NCBI GenBank assembly: GCA_002840755.1
Contig: PHBZ01000015.1
Location: 64,001-108,651 of the forward strand
Direction: 5' to 3'
DNA length: 44,651 nt
Origin: Chloroflexi bacterium HGW-Chloroflexi-10
GTDB lineage: Bacteria; Chloroflexota; Anaerolineae; Anaerolineales; Anaerolineaceae
In this document: one piece after another, positions 1 through 7,894 of the stretch
Layout: every line of letters starts with the position of its first letter
Position numbering within the stretch: position 1 is the first letter of the stretch
Translations under genes and position numbers: made by a program
The notes under the pieces: generated by a model
The model's database searches: none
Told to the model about the DNA's origin: nothing
What the model saw: the letters and a program-made list of their open reading frames with translations, nothing else

Positions 1-32
1 GGTCCCTCAATCGCGTCCCCGCTGTGTTGGGC
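1..32 (-). other. partial attC site (left edge of window)
   Basis: GTTGGGC at 26-32 fits the GTTRRRY end of an attC read on the + strand, and the context GTGTTGGGCG matches the ends of the complete attC sites at 4770-4776 and 8072-8078. The rest of the site lies outside the window. It would be the attC of the cassette carrying the DUF1697 and CPBP genes to its right. Positions 33-170 hold no gene that I can support. Confidence 0.5.
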
Positions 33-170
33 GTTTTTTGTTTTTGGAGTGTCAGCGCGGCTATTGAATTCCATTTCCATCAGTATTTTTAACATAGCCC
101 CCAGTTTCTTTGGCGGGAGGTAAACTATGATGCTTTGAAGACCAACCGCAAAACCAAGGAACGCAAATAA

Positions 171-725
171 TCAGATTTTATGCTCTTCAAGCAGTTGCAG
201 GAGCTTGGTTGTCGTATTCCAGTTGCGTATTGTAATGAATTGATATATAGGTTGCTGCGTGATCTTGCTGAGGTGGCTTTTCGATGCGTTTGGGATTGAG
301 TTGCGATAGTAAATCGCCTTGTCTCCTTGCCAGACCTCGTCAACGCCTTGCCGCGCATCAATCTGCTCCATTGCTTTAGTTGTACTAAAGTTCATCAGAA
401 ATATAACATTGTAACGGTAGTTTGCGATGTCTTCGCCGAACTCCTTTGGCGCTTGCATGACAATCTTTTTAAATGTCTCATATTCAAGAGCTACAACCCT
501 GATAATCGAACTGTTCAGTGTGAATTTTTTTGGCAACATATCTTCAATCTTTGCGCTCAGTGCTTCTGCGTCAAGATCCGACCGCAAAACCACATTGCCG
601 CTCTGAATATACGTTACGACGCTCTCAAAGCCCAGTTCCTCATGGTGTAGTTTTAGTTCAGCCATTGGTATCTTATTCTTGCCGCCGACATTGATGCCGC
701 GCATAAGTATCACATAGGAATTCAT
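171..725 (-). CDS. DUF1697 family protein, cassette gene
   Basis: The 184-residue product begins MNSYVILMRGINVGGKNKIP, the hallmark N-terminus of DUF1697 proteins (YILRGINVGG and an MAELK element), and has the usual length of about 180 residues. The biochemical role of the family is unknown, so I assign none. The start at 725 is chosen over an upstream ATG in the same frame because AGGAGG lies just before it. It follows the CPBP gene after 14 bases on the same strand, so the two are probably co-transcribed within one cassette, which ends at the attC at the left edge. Confidence 0.85.
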   Translation of the reverse strand: MNSYVILMRGINVGGKNKIPMAELKLHHEELGFESVVTYIQSGNVVLRSDLDAEALSAKIEDMLPKKFTLNSSIIRVVALEYETFKKIVMQAPKEFGEDIANYRYNVIFLMNFSTTKAMEQIDARQGVDEVWQGDKAIYYRNSIPNASKSHLSKITQQPIYQFITIRNWNTTTKLLQLLEEHKI

Positions 726-739
726 ACCTCCTCCTTCCA

Positions 740-1567
740 TTATTGTTTTTTATCCGTCGGCTTGAACATTTTGTTTTTCACAGCAATGAACACAGACACG
801 GCGATGATGATAATAGAATAGATAATAAAATAATGTTTATTTATCTCCGGAATGGCGTTCATATTGCTCAATCTAAAATCGGTCTGGAAGAGGACATCGC
901 ACATGTTCATGGTCAGGTGAAAGAAAATACCTCCCAGAAACAGGTTCCGATCGCTTTTTAAGTAGATCCAGGTCATGATAATCGAACTGGCGATCTCCAG
1001 GACGATGAAAAGAGGATAGTATATTAATCCAATGGCGTACTGCGAGGATCCTGGGTCAAAGAATGCTATCAGGTGCCAAGCTCCGAAGAAGAATCCGACA
1101 ATGATCGAACTATTGAGCGGGCTGTGCTTTTCGAGCAGTTTTGGCAGGGCAAAACCACGCAATCCGAACAACTCCTCAAAAATCGGACCACCTAACAGGA
1201 CGAAAAATGTTAAGATCAAGATACCGAGTGGTTCGTACTTAAACATGTACAGGAAAGGTTTATCTCCAAAAAAGAGGAACGCCGCAAGCAATGTGGCCAG
1301 GTTGCTTATCACCAGGATCAAGATCACAGCCAGGTAGTTCTTATAATTACTCCTCACACGAACTGCATTTTTCAGTTGATCCAGGACACCTTTCTTTCCA
1401 TCGAAGATCGAAGTCAGGATGAAGCCAGAAATTAGCATTCCATAGATAAACCAATTTGGCTTGCCGGTGAAGATCCATGGTGCATAGCCAAGGAAAGCGG
1501 AAAGGCAAAAAAAGGTGATCACCTGGTTGTTCTTGACGAAATCATAGATTTTAGTCATGGAATTCAC
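740..1567 (-). CDS. CPBP family intramembrane protease, cassette gene
   Basis: A 275-residue, highly hydrophobic protein with about eight predicted membrane segments. It has the CPBP (Rce1/Abi-type) signature EELFGLRG near the middle, a later FGAWHL motif with the second metal-site His, and a third His in an FHLTMN element. CPBP proteins are intramembrane metalloproteases or bacteriocin self-immunity factors in many bacteria; the substrate here is unknown. The start is GTG at 1567 with AAGGTG five bases before it; ATG at 1558 is an alternative. The gene lies 26 bases from an RYYYAAC core site at 1593-1599, as expected for the first gene of a cassette. Confidence 0.85.
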   Translation of the reverse strand: MNSMTKIYDFVKNNQVITFFCLSAFLGYAPWIFTGKPNWFIYGMLISGFILTSIFDGKKGVLDQLKNAVRVRSNYKNYLAVILILVISNLATLLAAFLFFGDKPFLYMFKYEPLGILILTFFVLLGGPIFEELFGLRGFALPKLLEKHSPLNSSIIVGFFFGAWHLIAFFDPGSSQYAIGLIYYPLFIVLEIASSIIMTWIYLKSDRNLFLGGIFFHLTMNMCDVLFQTDFRLSNMNAIPEINKHYFIIYSIIIIAVSVFIAVKNKMFKPTDKKQ

Positions 1568-1592
1568 GGTTCACCTTTTTCATAAGACAAAC

Positions 1593-1670
1593 GCCTAACT
1601 TTATACAGCCATCTGAATAAAACTCTTTTTAGTTGCATTCTACAATAAGATAGCCGGATTACAGCTTAGA
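1593..1670 (-). other. cassette boundary and possible attI region of the left integron head
   Basis: GCCTAAC at 1593-1599 (GTTAGGC on the minus strand) is a canonical integron core site just upstream of the CPBP cassette. No second core site of an attC follows before the intI-start remnant at 1671, so this stretch is better read as an attI-like region than as an attC. The exact limits are inferred only from that arrangement. Confidence 0.35.
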
Positions 1671-1724
1671 TCTTCAGATATTATATATTACATTAAATAA
1701 TGGGAGTGCCAGATGACCCAAACC
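1671..1724 (+). pseudogene. remnant of integron integrase 5' end (second copy)
   Basis: These bases align with 10216-10268, the leader and first codons of the truncated integrase at 10.2 kb. Shared blocks include TTATATATTACAT, AATGGGAGT and CCCAAACC/CCCCAACC, with small differences and one single-base shift. The ATG at 1700-1702 corresponds to the integrase ATG at 10246. Similarity stops after roughly ten codons, where the 3' end of the AAA ATPase cassette begins. I read it as a copy of an intI head cut off by a rearrangement. The nucleotide match is direct; the identity as intI rests on the longer copy. Confidence 0.55.
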
Positions 1725-1749
1725 GTTTCAGGCTGAGTTCTATTAAACT

Positions 1750-2712
1750 CTATTCTAAAAGTGCCTTTAACATGCTTTCTGTATGATTCAGAAAAGTTTT
1801 GGTGATCTCGTAATGTTCTGTTTTTGTATATTCAATTTCTTCTATTCCCGTTTCAGAAAGCCAATAAATCGTTGAATTTGGATAAGCCATAAGAATGGGT
1901 GAATGTGTTGCAATAATGAATTGCGATTTCGCCTTTACAAGTTCGTGAATAATAGCTAATGCTGTCAATTGCCGTGCCGGTGATAAAGCGGCTTCGGGTT
2001 CATCCAAAATATACAACCCATTTCCACGAAACTTGTTATTTAGTAATGAGATAAATGACTCCCCGTGTGATTGTTCGTGCAATGATTTTCCGCCGTAGGT
2101 TTCAAGATAACCTATTTCATCCACATATGAAGCGACATTATAAAAACTTTCTGCACGGAGAAAGAAACCATCTTTGGGCTTTTTGAAACTGCGACTAAGC
2201 TTAAGGAACTGGTGCAAATTGGAATGTGTATGTTTACTTGAGAATCGGATATTTTTATTTCCCCCTTCCGGATTGAAGTCTAGTAGAGAAGCTATTGCCT
2301 CGATCAGAGTGGACTTGCCTGATCCATTTTCTCCAACCAGAAATGTGACATCGGGATGGAAAGACATTGTATGAAGGTTTTTTATTACAGGCAAGCAAAA
2401 AGGATATTCATGAAATGAATTGATTTTTTCGCGTAGGAGTGTCACGTTTATCAGGTAGGGCTTCTCTTTAAAAGACATTTTGTTTTCCAGTTGTCTGATG
2501 AATGCTGGAAAATCACCAGCCCTCATCCTTGAACATATTCCAATTTTTAATATAGGATTATATGCTCCACAAAACAGGTCCGGATACCGTTTCCTATATA
2601 GGAAACAAGGTCTGCAATTTGGGGAACACACACAATTTGGGTTACGACTTGATTCAGCAATGTTGCGGGATGGTGTGACACATATGATTTCAGGTTTTCC
2701 TTCCAATACCAA
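1750..2712 (-). CDS. AAA family ATPase with Cys-rich N-terminal extension, cassette gene
   Basis: The C-terminal 240 residues form an SMC/ABC-like AAA ATPase: Walker A GENGSGKST, an SHGESF signature-like element, Walker B LYILDEPEAALSP and the switch IIATHSP. Before it lie about 78 residues with six cysteines (CVCSPNCRPC and later FCGAYNP, GICSR) that I do not recognise. The frame has no ATG before the extension, so the likely start is TTG at 2712, with AGGAAAG eight bases upstream; translation from ATG at 2478 would give the ATPase alone. The start lies 35 bases from the attC at 2747. No attC follows its 3' end: an integrase remnant is there instead. The function is unknown; relatives often act in phage defence or overcoming-lysogenization-defect-type systems. 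Confidence 0.7.
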   Translation of the reverse strand: MVLEGKPEIICVTPSRNIAESSRNPNCVCSPNCRPCFLYRKRYPDLFCGAYNPILKIGICSRMRAGDFPAFIRQLENKMSFKEKPYLINVTLLREKINSFHEYPFCLPVIKNLHTMSFHPDVTFLVGENGSGKSTLIEAIASLLDFNPEGGNKNIRFSSKHTHSNLHQFLKLSRSFKKPKDGFFLRAESFYNVASYVDEIGYLETYGGKSLHEQSHGESFISLLNNKFRGNGLYILDEPEAALSPARQLTALAIIHELVKAKSQFIIATHSPILMAYPNSTIYWLSETGIEEIEYTKTEHYEITKTFLNHTESMLKALLE

Positions 2713-2746
2713 ATCTATTTCTTTCCTGGTTGGGGATCTTCCTGAA

Positions 2747-2876
2747 ACCTAACGGCAAGCGTTAGCCGCTTAGGGTAGTGCGAGAGAACGCCACTTTGAC
2801 AGAAACATCCTTATGCCACGCAACCTGCCTGAAAACGCGGCGCAAACCCACCAGACCGGCGCACACTGTGTTGGCT
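2747..2876 (-). other. attC site of the DinB cassette
   Basis: A 130-bp site running from ACCTAAC (2747-2753) to GTTGGCT (2870-2876). Near the R' end is the L' pair GGCAAGCGTTAGCC, and the inner element CCTGAAAACGCGGCG (about 2828-2842) is shared with the sites at 7895 and 9267. It lies just 3' of the DinB gene on the minus strand, where an attC belongs. Confidence 0.75.
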
Positions 2877-2894
2877 GGCTCTGAGAAATTTTTG

Positions 2895-3413
2895 CTATGT
2901 ATATGGCCAGTTTTGCTCACTCTGCTTAATAAAGTGAAGTATGATGTCAAGGGTGGGTAGCGGGTGGTTAAGCGCACTGAGTACTATTGAAAGTTCACCT
3001 CGATGATGAACGGAATGGATCAGCGCTTGCACTAACAATTGCCACACTGGAAAAATCAGTTTTTGTTCTCTCAGCTGCACTTGGATGTCGCGGATGAGAT
3101 CGGCTTGGTTAAGTGATCCAATATAAGAGAGTTGTTCTTGTTCAAGCTTATGCCAATACCGACGGATGTTAGCCAGCGCAGACAAGTCGCCGAACTCCAA
3201 TTCGAAAGGGTGCGCTTGACACTGGGCCAGAAAAAACGCTTCACACTCCAGCATATGGCTAAGCAATCCGTGTACGGATCCGCGACTGGGGCTACACTCC
3301 TGTGCAAACTCTTTATCTGTCAGATTCTCAACCACGTCGAGCACAAGTTTGTTGGCGTAGATATTGTATGTGTATAGCGCCAGCAGGCCATCCTGATTGA
3401 TATTTCCTTGCAT
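2895..3413 (-). CDS. DinB family protein, cassette gene
   Basis: The 172-residue protein matches the DinB/YfiT four-helix fold. It has an N-terminal YNIYANKLVLD helix, a first metal-ligand His in LLSHMLECEAFF (about residue 53), and the paired histidines of the HSVHHRGELS motif near residue 136. These three His typically bind a divalent metal. Members include thiol transferases and damage-induced proteins; the substrate cannot be told here. Length fits the family (150-175). It is the single gene of a cassette bounded by attC sites at 2747-2876 and 3445-3565. Confidence 0.85.
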   Translation of the reverse strand: MQGNINQDGLLALYTYNIYANKLVLDVVENLTDKEFAQECSPSRGSVHGLLSHMLECEAFFLAQCQAHPFELEFGDLSALANIRRYWHKLEQEQLSYIGSLNQADLIRDIQVQLREQKLIFPVWQLLVQALIHSVHHRGELSIVLSALNHPLPTLDIILHFIKQSEQNWPYT

Positions 3414-3444
3414 TTTAGACCTTTCTCGCTTTCAACCCTCAGCC

Positions 3445-3565
3445 GCCGAACGACTTGCGTTAGCCGCGGTGGGTAGGAGCGGGGATTCCCCGTCGAAACG
3501 GGACACCGCCAAAGCCACGCTTTGCGAAGCGCAGCCCTCAGCGTCCAGTGCGCGCTTTGTTAGCT
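3445..3565 (-). other. attC site of the CPBP cassette
   Basis: A 121-bp site from GCCGAAC (3445-3451) to GTTAGCT (3559-3565). It contains the ACTTGCGTTAGCC L' element and a GC-rich interior with several self-complementary runs, such as GGGGATTCCCC. It lies between the DinB and CPBP genes. Its interior differs from the GAAAACGCGGCG type, so it is a variant of the local attC family. Confidence 0.7.
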
Positions 3566-3662
3566 GGCTTTGTCCATTTCGAGATTTCTCCATAGGAGAA
3601 TACCAAGATAAACCAGCCAATTTTGCCTGCTTGTTTTTTTTCGCGTGTACCGGCGCTCGTTT

Positions 3663-4583
3663 TCATGGCACAGGGTCCTTTTGACCCAGGTTTTCGTCAG
3701 GGTTTGATACTGCTGTTAATCGGCGGGCTGCCTTGGTTTTGAATTTGTACAACCACCAACCACCAAGAAATAGCCATATAAGCGAGAGTGAGCCAAGAAG
3801 CAGCCACTCAAAAAACCTCACGCCGCCGATTGTCCAAGACCCAACGAGCCACCAATTAAGTAAAGCCCCTTGTCGCTGCGCGTTTGATCCGATAAGCAAA
3901 AAGGTCATGAGATCAATTCCCCAATGAAGTCCAATAGGCAACCAGAGCTGGCGTGATGCAAGATAGTAAGCAAATGTCAACGTCAAACTTACGAGAGTCA
4001 AGGTAAGCAGTCTTACTGTGCTTATCTCAAGCTTTAATGAATAGATTTCGGAGTGGGGGAGAATAAAAAGCACGGAACTGAGCAAAATAGCTACAGGGCG
4101 GTTCAATCCTTCTTCAAGCTTTTGTAAAATAACCCCACGACAGACCAATTCTTCAACCCAGCCTGCTTGAGTAGCGATGCCCACCGATGCCAATATCGCC
4201 CAGGCAGTAGGGTGAGCTAATCCATAAACAACCATTTTCCCTGACCAGGTGCTAACAACAAAGGTGAGAGCCACTGCACTCATCGAAACAATCAAACCTG
4301 TTACGAGCAAAATGATTGAACATCGCTGCCAGCCGAACCCCAGATTTCTGAGATGGCTTTTATCTGCAATATGCAAATATGCATAAGTGGCTCCTATTAC
4401 AAGCAAAGGAGAGCTCAGATGTGTTAGCCCGGTAAGAGCAAGCTCCTGGGAATTAGCAGGGAGCGCTGTTAGGGCAAGAATCATCTTTAGGCTGCTGCGA
4501 AGAATCCAATAAAAAATCCCAGCACCTACAATCAGGACAGGTAGATAGCCAATGGCTACGAACAGGGCTCGTTTTGATTTCAT
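3663..4583 (-). CDS. CPBP family intramembrane protease, cassette gene
   Basis: A 306-residue membrane protein with about eight hydrophobic segments. It has the CPBP motif EELVCRG near residue 150, a second-site element LPHSEIY and a terminal LHWGIDLMTF His motif, giving the glutamates and histidines expected of an Rce1-type intramembrane protease. The start is fixed by GGAGGTGA nine bases upstream of the ATG at 4583. It is the only gene of its cassette, flanked by attC at 3445-3565 and 4647-4776. It is not close to the other two CPBP proteins in sequence, so it probably arrived independently. Confidence 0.85.
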   Translation of the reverse strand: MKSKRALFVAIGYLPVLIVGAGIFYWILRSSLKMILALTALPANSQELALTGLTHLSSPLLVIGATYAYLHIADKSHLRNLGFGWQRCSIILLVTGLIVSMSAVALTFVVSTWSGKMVVYGLAHPTAWAILASVGIATQAGWVEELVCRGVILQKLEEGLNRPVAILLSSVLFILPHSEIYSLKLEISTVRLLTLTLVSLTLTFAYYLASRQLWLPIGLHWGIDLMTFLLIGSNAQRQGALLNWWLVGSWTIGGVRFFEWLLLGSLSLIWLFLGGWWLYKFKTKAARRLTAVSNPDENLGQKDPVP

Positions 4584-4646
4584 GAAAAAATATCACCTCC
4601 ATTTTTCAGGAATTGAATGGGTTTGCGCATCACTCGTTGTAGTGCG

Positions 4647-4776
4647 GCCCAACGGTTTGCGTTAGCGGCTGATGGGCGGGACGAGATAACGCTGTTTTGG
4701 CGGAATCCACTCCAAGCCATGAAAATTGCTTGAAAACACGCAGAGTCCCACCAGTCGGGGGCAAGGGATGTTGGGC
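4647..4776 (-). other. attC site of the small membrane protein cassette
   Basis: A 130-bp site from GCCCAAC (4647-4653) to GTTGGGC (4770-4776). The two core sites are perfect complements, as required for the folded attC hairpin. It has the common L' element GGTTTGCGTTAGC and an inner GCTTGAAAACACGC element. Confidence 0.8.
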
Positions 4777-4788
4777 AGATTTTCTTAT

Positions 4789-5037
4789 TCAAGCCCCCTG
4801 TTTGTGGTCTTTTTTCATCAACCAGCGAGTTATTATTGCCATTCCACTAATTGTGCAGATGCCCACTCCAATCCAACGGATTATGGATGCTATCTGAGAA
4901 TGAAAATTATAACTTGCCAACATGGCAGGAGTAGGATCTTGATATGGTATCCCTGCAAACAACACGTCATACACAAACCCACCGAAGATTATTATTATTC
5001 CTAAAACAATCAACAATAATAGTAAATTTTGTTTCAT
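4789..5037 (-). CDS. small membrane protein, cassette gene, function unknown
   Basis: An 82-residue protein starting MKQNLLLLLIVLGIIII. It has an N-terminal membrane segment (about residues 4-26), a polar stretch with PYQDPTPAMLASY, a second membrane segment (about 49-70) and a basic tail MKKDHKQG. I recognise no family. The ATG at 5037 is chosen over an in-frame TTG two codons earlier; neither has a good ribosome site. Its stop lies 12 bases from an attC, as is usual for a cassette gene. Confidence 0.55.
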   Translation of the reverse strand: MKQNLLLLLIVLGIIIIFGGFVYDVLFAGIPYQDPTPAMLASYNFHSQIASIIRWIGVGICTISGMAIITRWLMKKDHKQGA

Positions 5038-5488
5038 CGGCAAGTTAAGTTTTCTGAAATGAGATATTTCGTAATAGAAAATGTTCTATTAGAGCCTCTG
5101 TAGAAATGCCAAGTGTATAAGCCAAAATATCTGACCATAAGAAACTTTAACCAAGAATGAGACTGAACAATTTAATGTTTCTGATAGATTCAAGCCATTG
5201 AGGATGGAACACTGAGATATTTCGATACTTCAAGTAATTAGTTTTGTTTTTAACTTATGCACGTGCCCAGATATTAATTGTACGGACTCTTGATACGCAA
5301 CAATTGAGCCTTGTAACCGACCAAAAGAAGTAAGTTTTACTGCAATTATTCCGGATTATTTCAAATAATCAGCTGCAATCCAATCTTAAAATATTATACA
5401 CGATCACTTTTTGGAAAAAAACATTTAGGGTGACCAATTACCACCGCACGCTTTGAAGCTGCGGCTTTTAACTACAATGCTACGTGAC
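5038..5488. other. 451-bp intergenic stretch, no gene seen
   Basis: This AT-rich stretch lies between the small membrane protein gene and the hydrolase gene. I see no attC core pair, so both genes and the Crp/Fnr gene may form one long cassette (about 4650-6680), or a cassette boundary has decayed. A small hairpin (CCGCA at 5443-5447 and TGCGG at 5459-5463) follows the hydrolase gene 3' end but lacks a T-run on the minus strand. Confidence 0.4.
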
Positions 5489-5974
5489 TTACTCTTTCAT
5501 ATAATAAAAGTGATCACAATATTCATCCCCCTCCATCAGGGTTTTTGTCCGTTTGAACCCAATTTGCGAATTAAACCCCTTAACCAAATCTTCATCAACG
5601 GCACAATACAAACGATACCCCCAATCTGCACCACCCAGATTTCGATACAATCTCGCCCATGGACAAGCCGTACATTTCATTTGCACACCATCTTCCGAAT
5701 GGGTTACACTGAACTCATACCCTTTCGTTCGTAACGGCTCCCACAACAAGTTTATCAAGGCTTCAATTGATCCTGTACCGGTCGACCCTGCCAGATATGT
5801 CCGGCAAACCAAAGCACAGTTCTCCTGTTCCACCACTTGGGCAACCTCCGGGCCGAACTTGTTTTGCAACGCACTCAGTAAAGTAAGCTGTTGTTTTACA
5901 TACATGACGTGAACATCACGAAGGGCACTTAAAAATGCTGTCTGTTCGTTCTTCGAAATTTTTTCATTCATCAT
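5489..5974 (-). CDS. L-2-amino-thiazoline-4-carboxylic acid hydrolase family protein
   Basis: The 161-residue protein shows the features of the ATC hydrolase family (PF14196): a helical N-terminal half, a CPWARLYRNLGG element, LYCAVDEDLVKGFN, and a C-terminal GDEYCDHFYY motif close to the family's G-x-x-C-x-H/D-C-[FY] ending. The family was named for a cysteine-synthesis enzyme, but most members lack proof of that activity, so the substrate is uncertain. GGAAGGAAG lies just before the ATG. It sits 86 bases downstream of a Crp/Fnr-type regulator on the same strand, which may control it. Confidence 0.75.
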   Translation of the reverse strand: MMNEKISKNEQTAFLSALRDVHVMYVKQQLTLLSALQNKFGPEVAQVVEQENCALVCRTYLAGSTGTGSIEALINLLWEPLRTKGYEFSVTHSEDGVQMKCTACPWARLYRNLGGADWGYRLYCAVDEDLVKGFNSQIGFKRTKTLMEGDEYCDHFYYMKE

Positions 5975-6060
5975 AATCTTCCTTCCGATATCGGTTTTTG
6001 AAATCAGTATATCTGGGGAAGAGGATTATTTCATTTACATATGTTGAGATGCTATAGCAT

Positions 6061-6630
6061 TCATAACTTTTTTCTTATTCTGCTCAGTTGAGTGGGGGTT
6101 ACGCCAATATAAGAGGCAATCAGATACTGAGGGATTTCTTCTTCGATGACACCATATTTATCCTTGAATAAGAGATACCTCTCTTTTGCCTCCATCCCGG
6201 CAAATGACTCCAACCTTTCATAAATGGCCTCAACTTCTTTTTCCATCCGCTTTCTTGACAATGACTCAAACGCAGAGTAACGAACAAATAGTCTCTGAAT
6301 ATCCGAATATCTGGCTTCAAGGATTACAGAATTCTTAATGGCACGAATGGTTGCCAGGCTACCCTGGTCAGGATCAAACGTCGCTAACAAAAATCGTTTA
6401 TTCGTCAAGAAGTCTTTTGTAAACGTCTTCCCATTTTTATCATCGATGTACATAAAGAACAATCCATTAATAACAAACCCAAGTTTGTCCTCAACATTGC
6501 CTACAAATGAGAAGCATTCACCTTTCTGATACTGTTTGACTACAAAAGCCGCCAGTACCTCGTTGATTATGGCCTCTTCAAGCTGCAGCTTGTTCAGGTA
6601 TTGACGAAAAACATAAAAATGAGTATCCAT
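6061..6630 (-). CDS. Crp/Fnr family transcriptional regulator
   Basis: A 189-residue protein with an N-terminal cyclic-nucleotide-binding-like beta-roll (GECFSFVGNVEDKLGFVINGLFF, about residues 37-60) and a C-terminal helix-turn-helix ending IASYIGVTPTQLSRIRKKL. This is typical of the short Bacteroidetes-type Crp/Fnr regulators. The roll lacks a full RxA cAMP-binding consensus that I can see, so the ligand is unknown. The ATG at 6630 has only a weak ribosome site. It is the first gene after the cassette boundary at 6681-6687 and is followed by the ATC hydrolase-like gene, its likely target. Confidence 0.85.
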   Translation of the reverse strand: MDTHFYVFRQYLNKLQLEEAIINEVLAAFVVKQYQKGECFSFVGNVEDKLGFVINGLFFMYIDDKNGKTFTKDFLTNKRFLLATFDPDQGSLATIRAIKNSVILEARYSDIQRLFVRYSAFESLSRKRMEKEVEAIYERLESFAGMEAKERYLLFKDKYGVIEEEIPQYLIASYIGVTPTQLSRIRKKL

Positions 6631-6680
6631 TGTTTCTTTGTCTGGATTCTTTATCGATGATCACCCATAAAATTAAACAC

Positions 6681-6700
6681 AGCTAACGAATTAGACCGTC
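6681..6700 (-). other. cassette core site, apparently a collapsed attC
   Basis: AGCTAAC at 6681-6687 is an RYYYAAC-like core (GTTAGCT on the minus strand), followed at once by GAATTAGACC, which reads GGTCTAATTC on the minus strand and resembles the opposite core of an attC. The long inner hairpin seen elsewhere is missing, as if the site had lost its middle. No GTTRRRY end is found between here and the GGDEF gene. Confidence 0.4.
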
Positions 6701-6846
6701 TTGGAAAGCATACCTGCTATTTGGAATTTAAAACACATCACTAACTTCAATCCCTGTTTTATCAAGCAAATATGTGTGAATTGTACAATCAAAAAGCCAA
6801 CCAATGCAAGCTAAAAATATGGCAAAAACAGTCTGAGGGGGATTGA
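6688..6846 (-). repeat. dispersed repeat, copy A (paired with 14499-14655)
   Basis: About 150 bp are clearly similar to 14499-14655. Shared blocks include TTGGAAAGCATACCTGCTAT, TTTATCAAGCA, GAATTGTACAATCAAAAAG and AATGCAAGC. Both copies sit directly against a cassette core site, upstream of a cassette gene on the minus strand. The minus strand holds TTGTAC-type and TATTTG/TATAAC-like elements, so a shared cassette promoter is possible. I see no coding capacity conserved between the copies. Confidence 0.7.
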
Positions 6847-6979
6847 GGCGGGTAAAGTCACCAGGCGGCCGCTTCCCTGGAAGTGTGGGCGAAAGACATC
6901 ACTTGCCCAGTGCATTATATTAAGATGGCGGACGATCCTTTTTCCGAAAGAACATGGAACGGGTTCTGAGAAAGCTTTA

Positions 6980-7870
6980 TTAACCCGTTTTTCGTTCACG
7001 AGATTTTCGGAACAGCACAACTCGCTTTTTTGTTCCCTTGGCTTTATACATTGCTGCATCGGCATTTTTGAAAAGAATGTCGGCTGTTTCTCCATCTGCG
7101 GGATATATAGCAATACCGATACTGGCTTTAATAGAAAGCGTGGTCCCATTAAACTCGCAGGCTTCGGCAATCCGATTTGTTATCTTCTCTGCAAGGCGAG
7201 TCGCGTCGGCTTCTTGCTCGACTTGGAACAACAGGCACACAAATTCGTCGCCTCCCCAGCGACTGACCAAGTCTTCATCGCGTACGGAGGACTTTAGACG
7301 TTTTGCCACCATTTGCAGAACCTGGTCCCCCAGATCATGACCATAAATGTCGTTAATACTCTTGAATTTATCGATATCAAGAAATAGGACGGCGAGTCCC
7401 CAACCATGCCGTTTTGCCTGGATCAACCCGTGGTCGAGACCCTGTTCAAATGACAAGCGGTTCGGAAGACCAGTGAGCGCATCTTGAAGCGCAATTTGTT
7501 GTGCTTCTTCCGTTTTTACCTGGGCCTCTGATAAATCGTCGCGCGCTTCGGCCAAGTCAGCCTTCGTATTAGCGAGTTCGGATTCGATGACTATTCGCTC
7601 AGCCATTTCATCGGCGAGTTTGACGTTAACCAGATTCAAATCGATTGCGGCTTTTGCAACCTTTTGTTCGACATTTTCATTCTGAGTGAGAGCCTGATTC
7701 ATAACCTGAACAGGAACCTTTTCTTGTTTTAGAACTTCATTTACCATTGTAAGTTTACTGGCAGCCTTCTTGACAGTTCTTTTGATATTCTCATTTTTCT
7801 TAATCAGGCGTCCAAGCGAAGCTTTCTTGGCAGACACGTTTTTATTCAAATCTTTTGATTTTGATTTCAT
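6980..7870 (-). CDS. GGDEF domain diguanylate cyclase, cassette gene
   Basis: The 296-residue protein has a lysine-rich N-terminus and a long alpha-helical, probably coiled-coil segment (to about residue 125). A complete GGDEF domain follows (about 130-295), with DALTGLPNRLSFEQ, DIDKFKSINDIYGHDLGDQ and an intact RWGGDEF active-site loop. RDED just before the loop fits the RxxD inhibitory site for c-di-GMP. It should make c-di-GMP in the cytosol, since no membrane segment or sensor domain is seen. ATG at 7870 is preferred to 7888 because AAAGAGA lies before it, whereas 7888 abuts the attC. Confidence 0.9.
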   Translation of the reverse strand: MKSKSKDLNKNVSAKKASLGRLIKKNENIKRTVKKAASKLTMVNEVLKQEKVPVQVMNQALTQNENVEQKVAKAAIDLNLVNVKLADEMAERIVIESELANTKADLAEARDDLSEAQVKTEEAQQIALQDALTGLPNRLSFEQGLDHGLIQAKRHGWGLAVLFLDIDKFKSINDIYGHDLGDQVLQMVAKRLKSSVRDEDLVSRWGGDEFVCLLFQVEQEADATRLAEKITNRIAEACEFNGTTLSIKASIGIAIYPADGETADILFKNADAAMYKAKGTKKRVVLFRKSRERKTG

Positions 7871-7894
7871 AAGTATCTCTTTTTGCATAGAACG

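Noticed and set aside
125..361. 78-codon frame overlapping the DUF1697 gene
   Set aside because: It lies in another frame of a clear gene and its basic, Ser/Arg-rich product is typical of a shadow frame.
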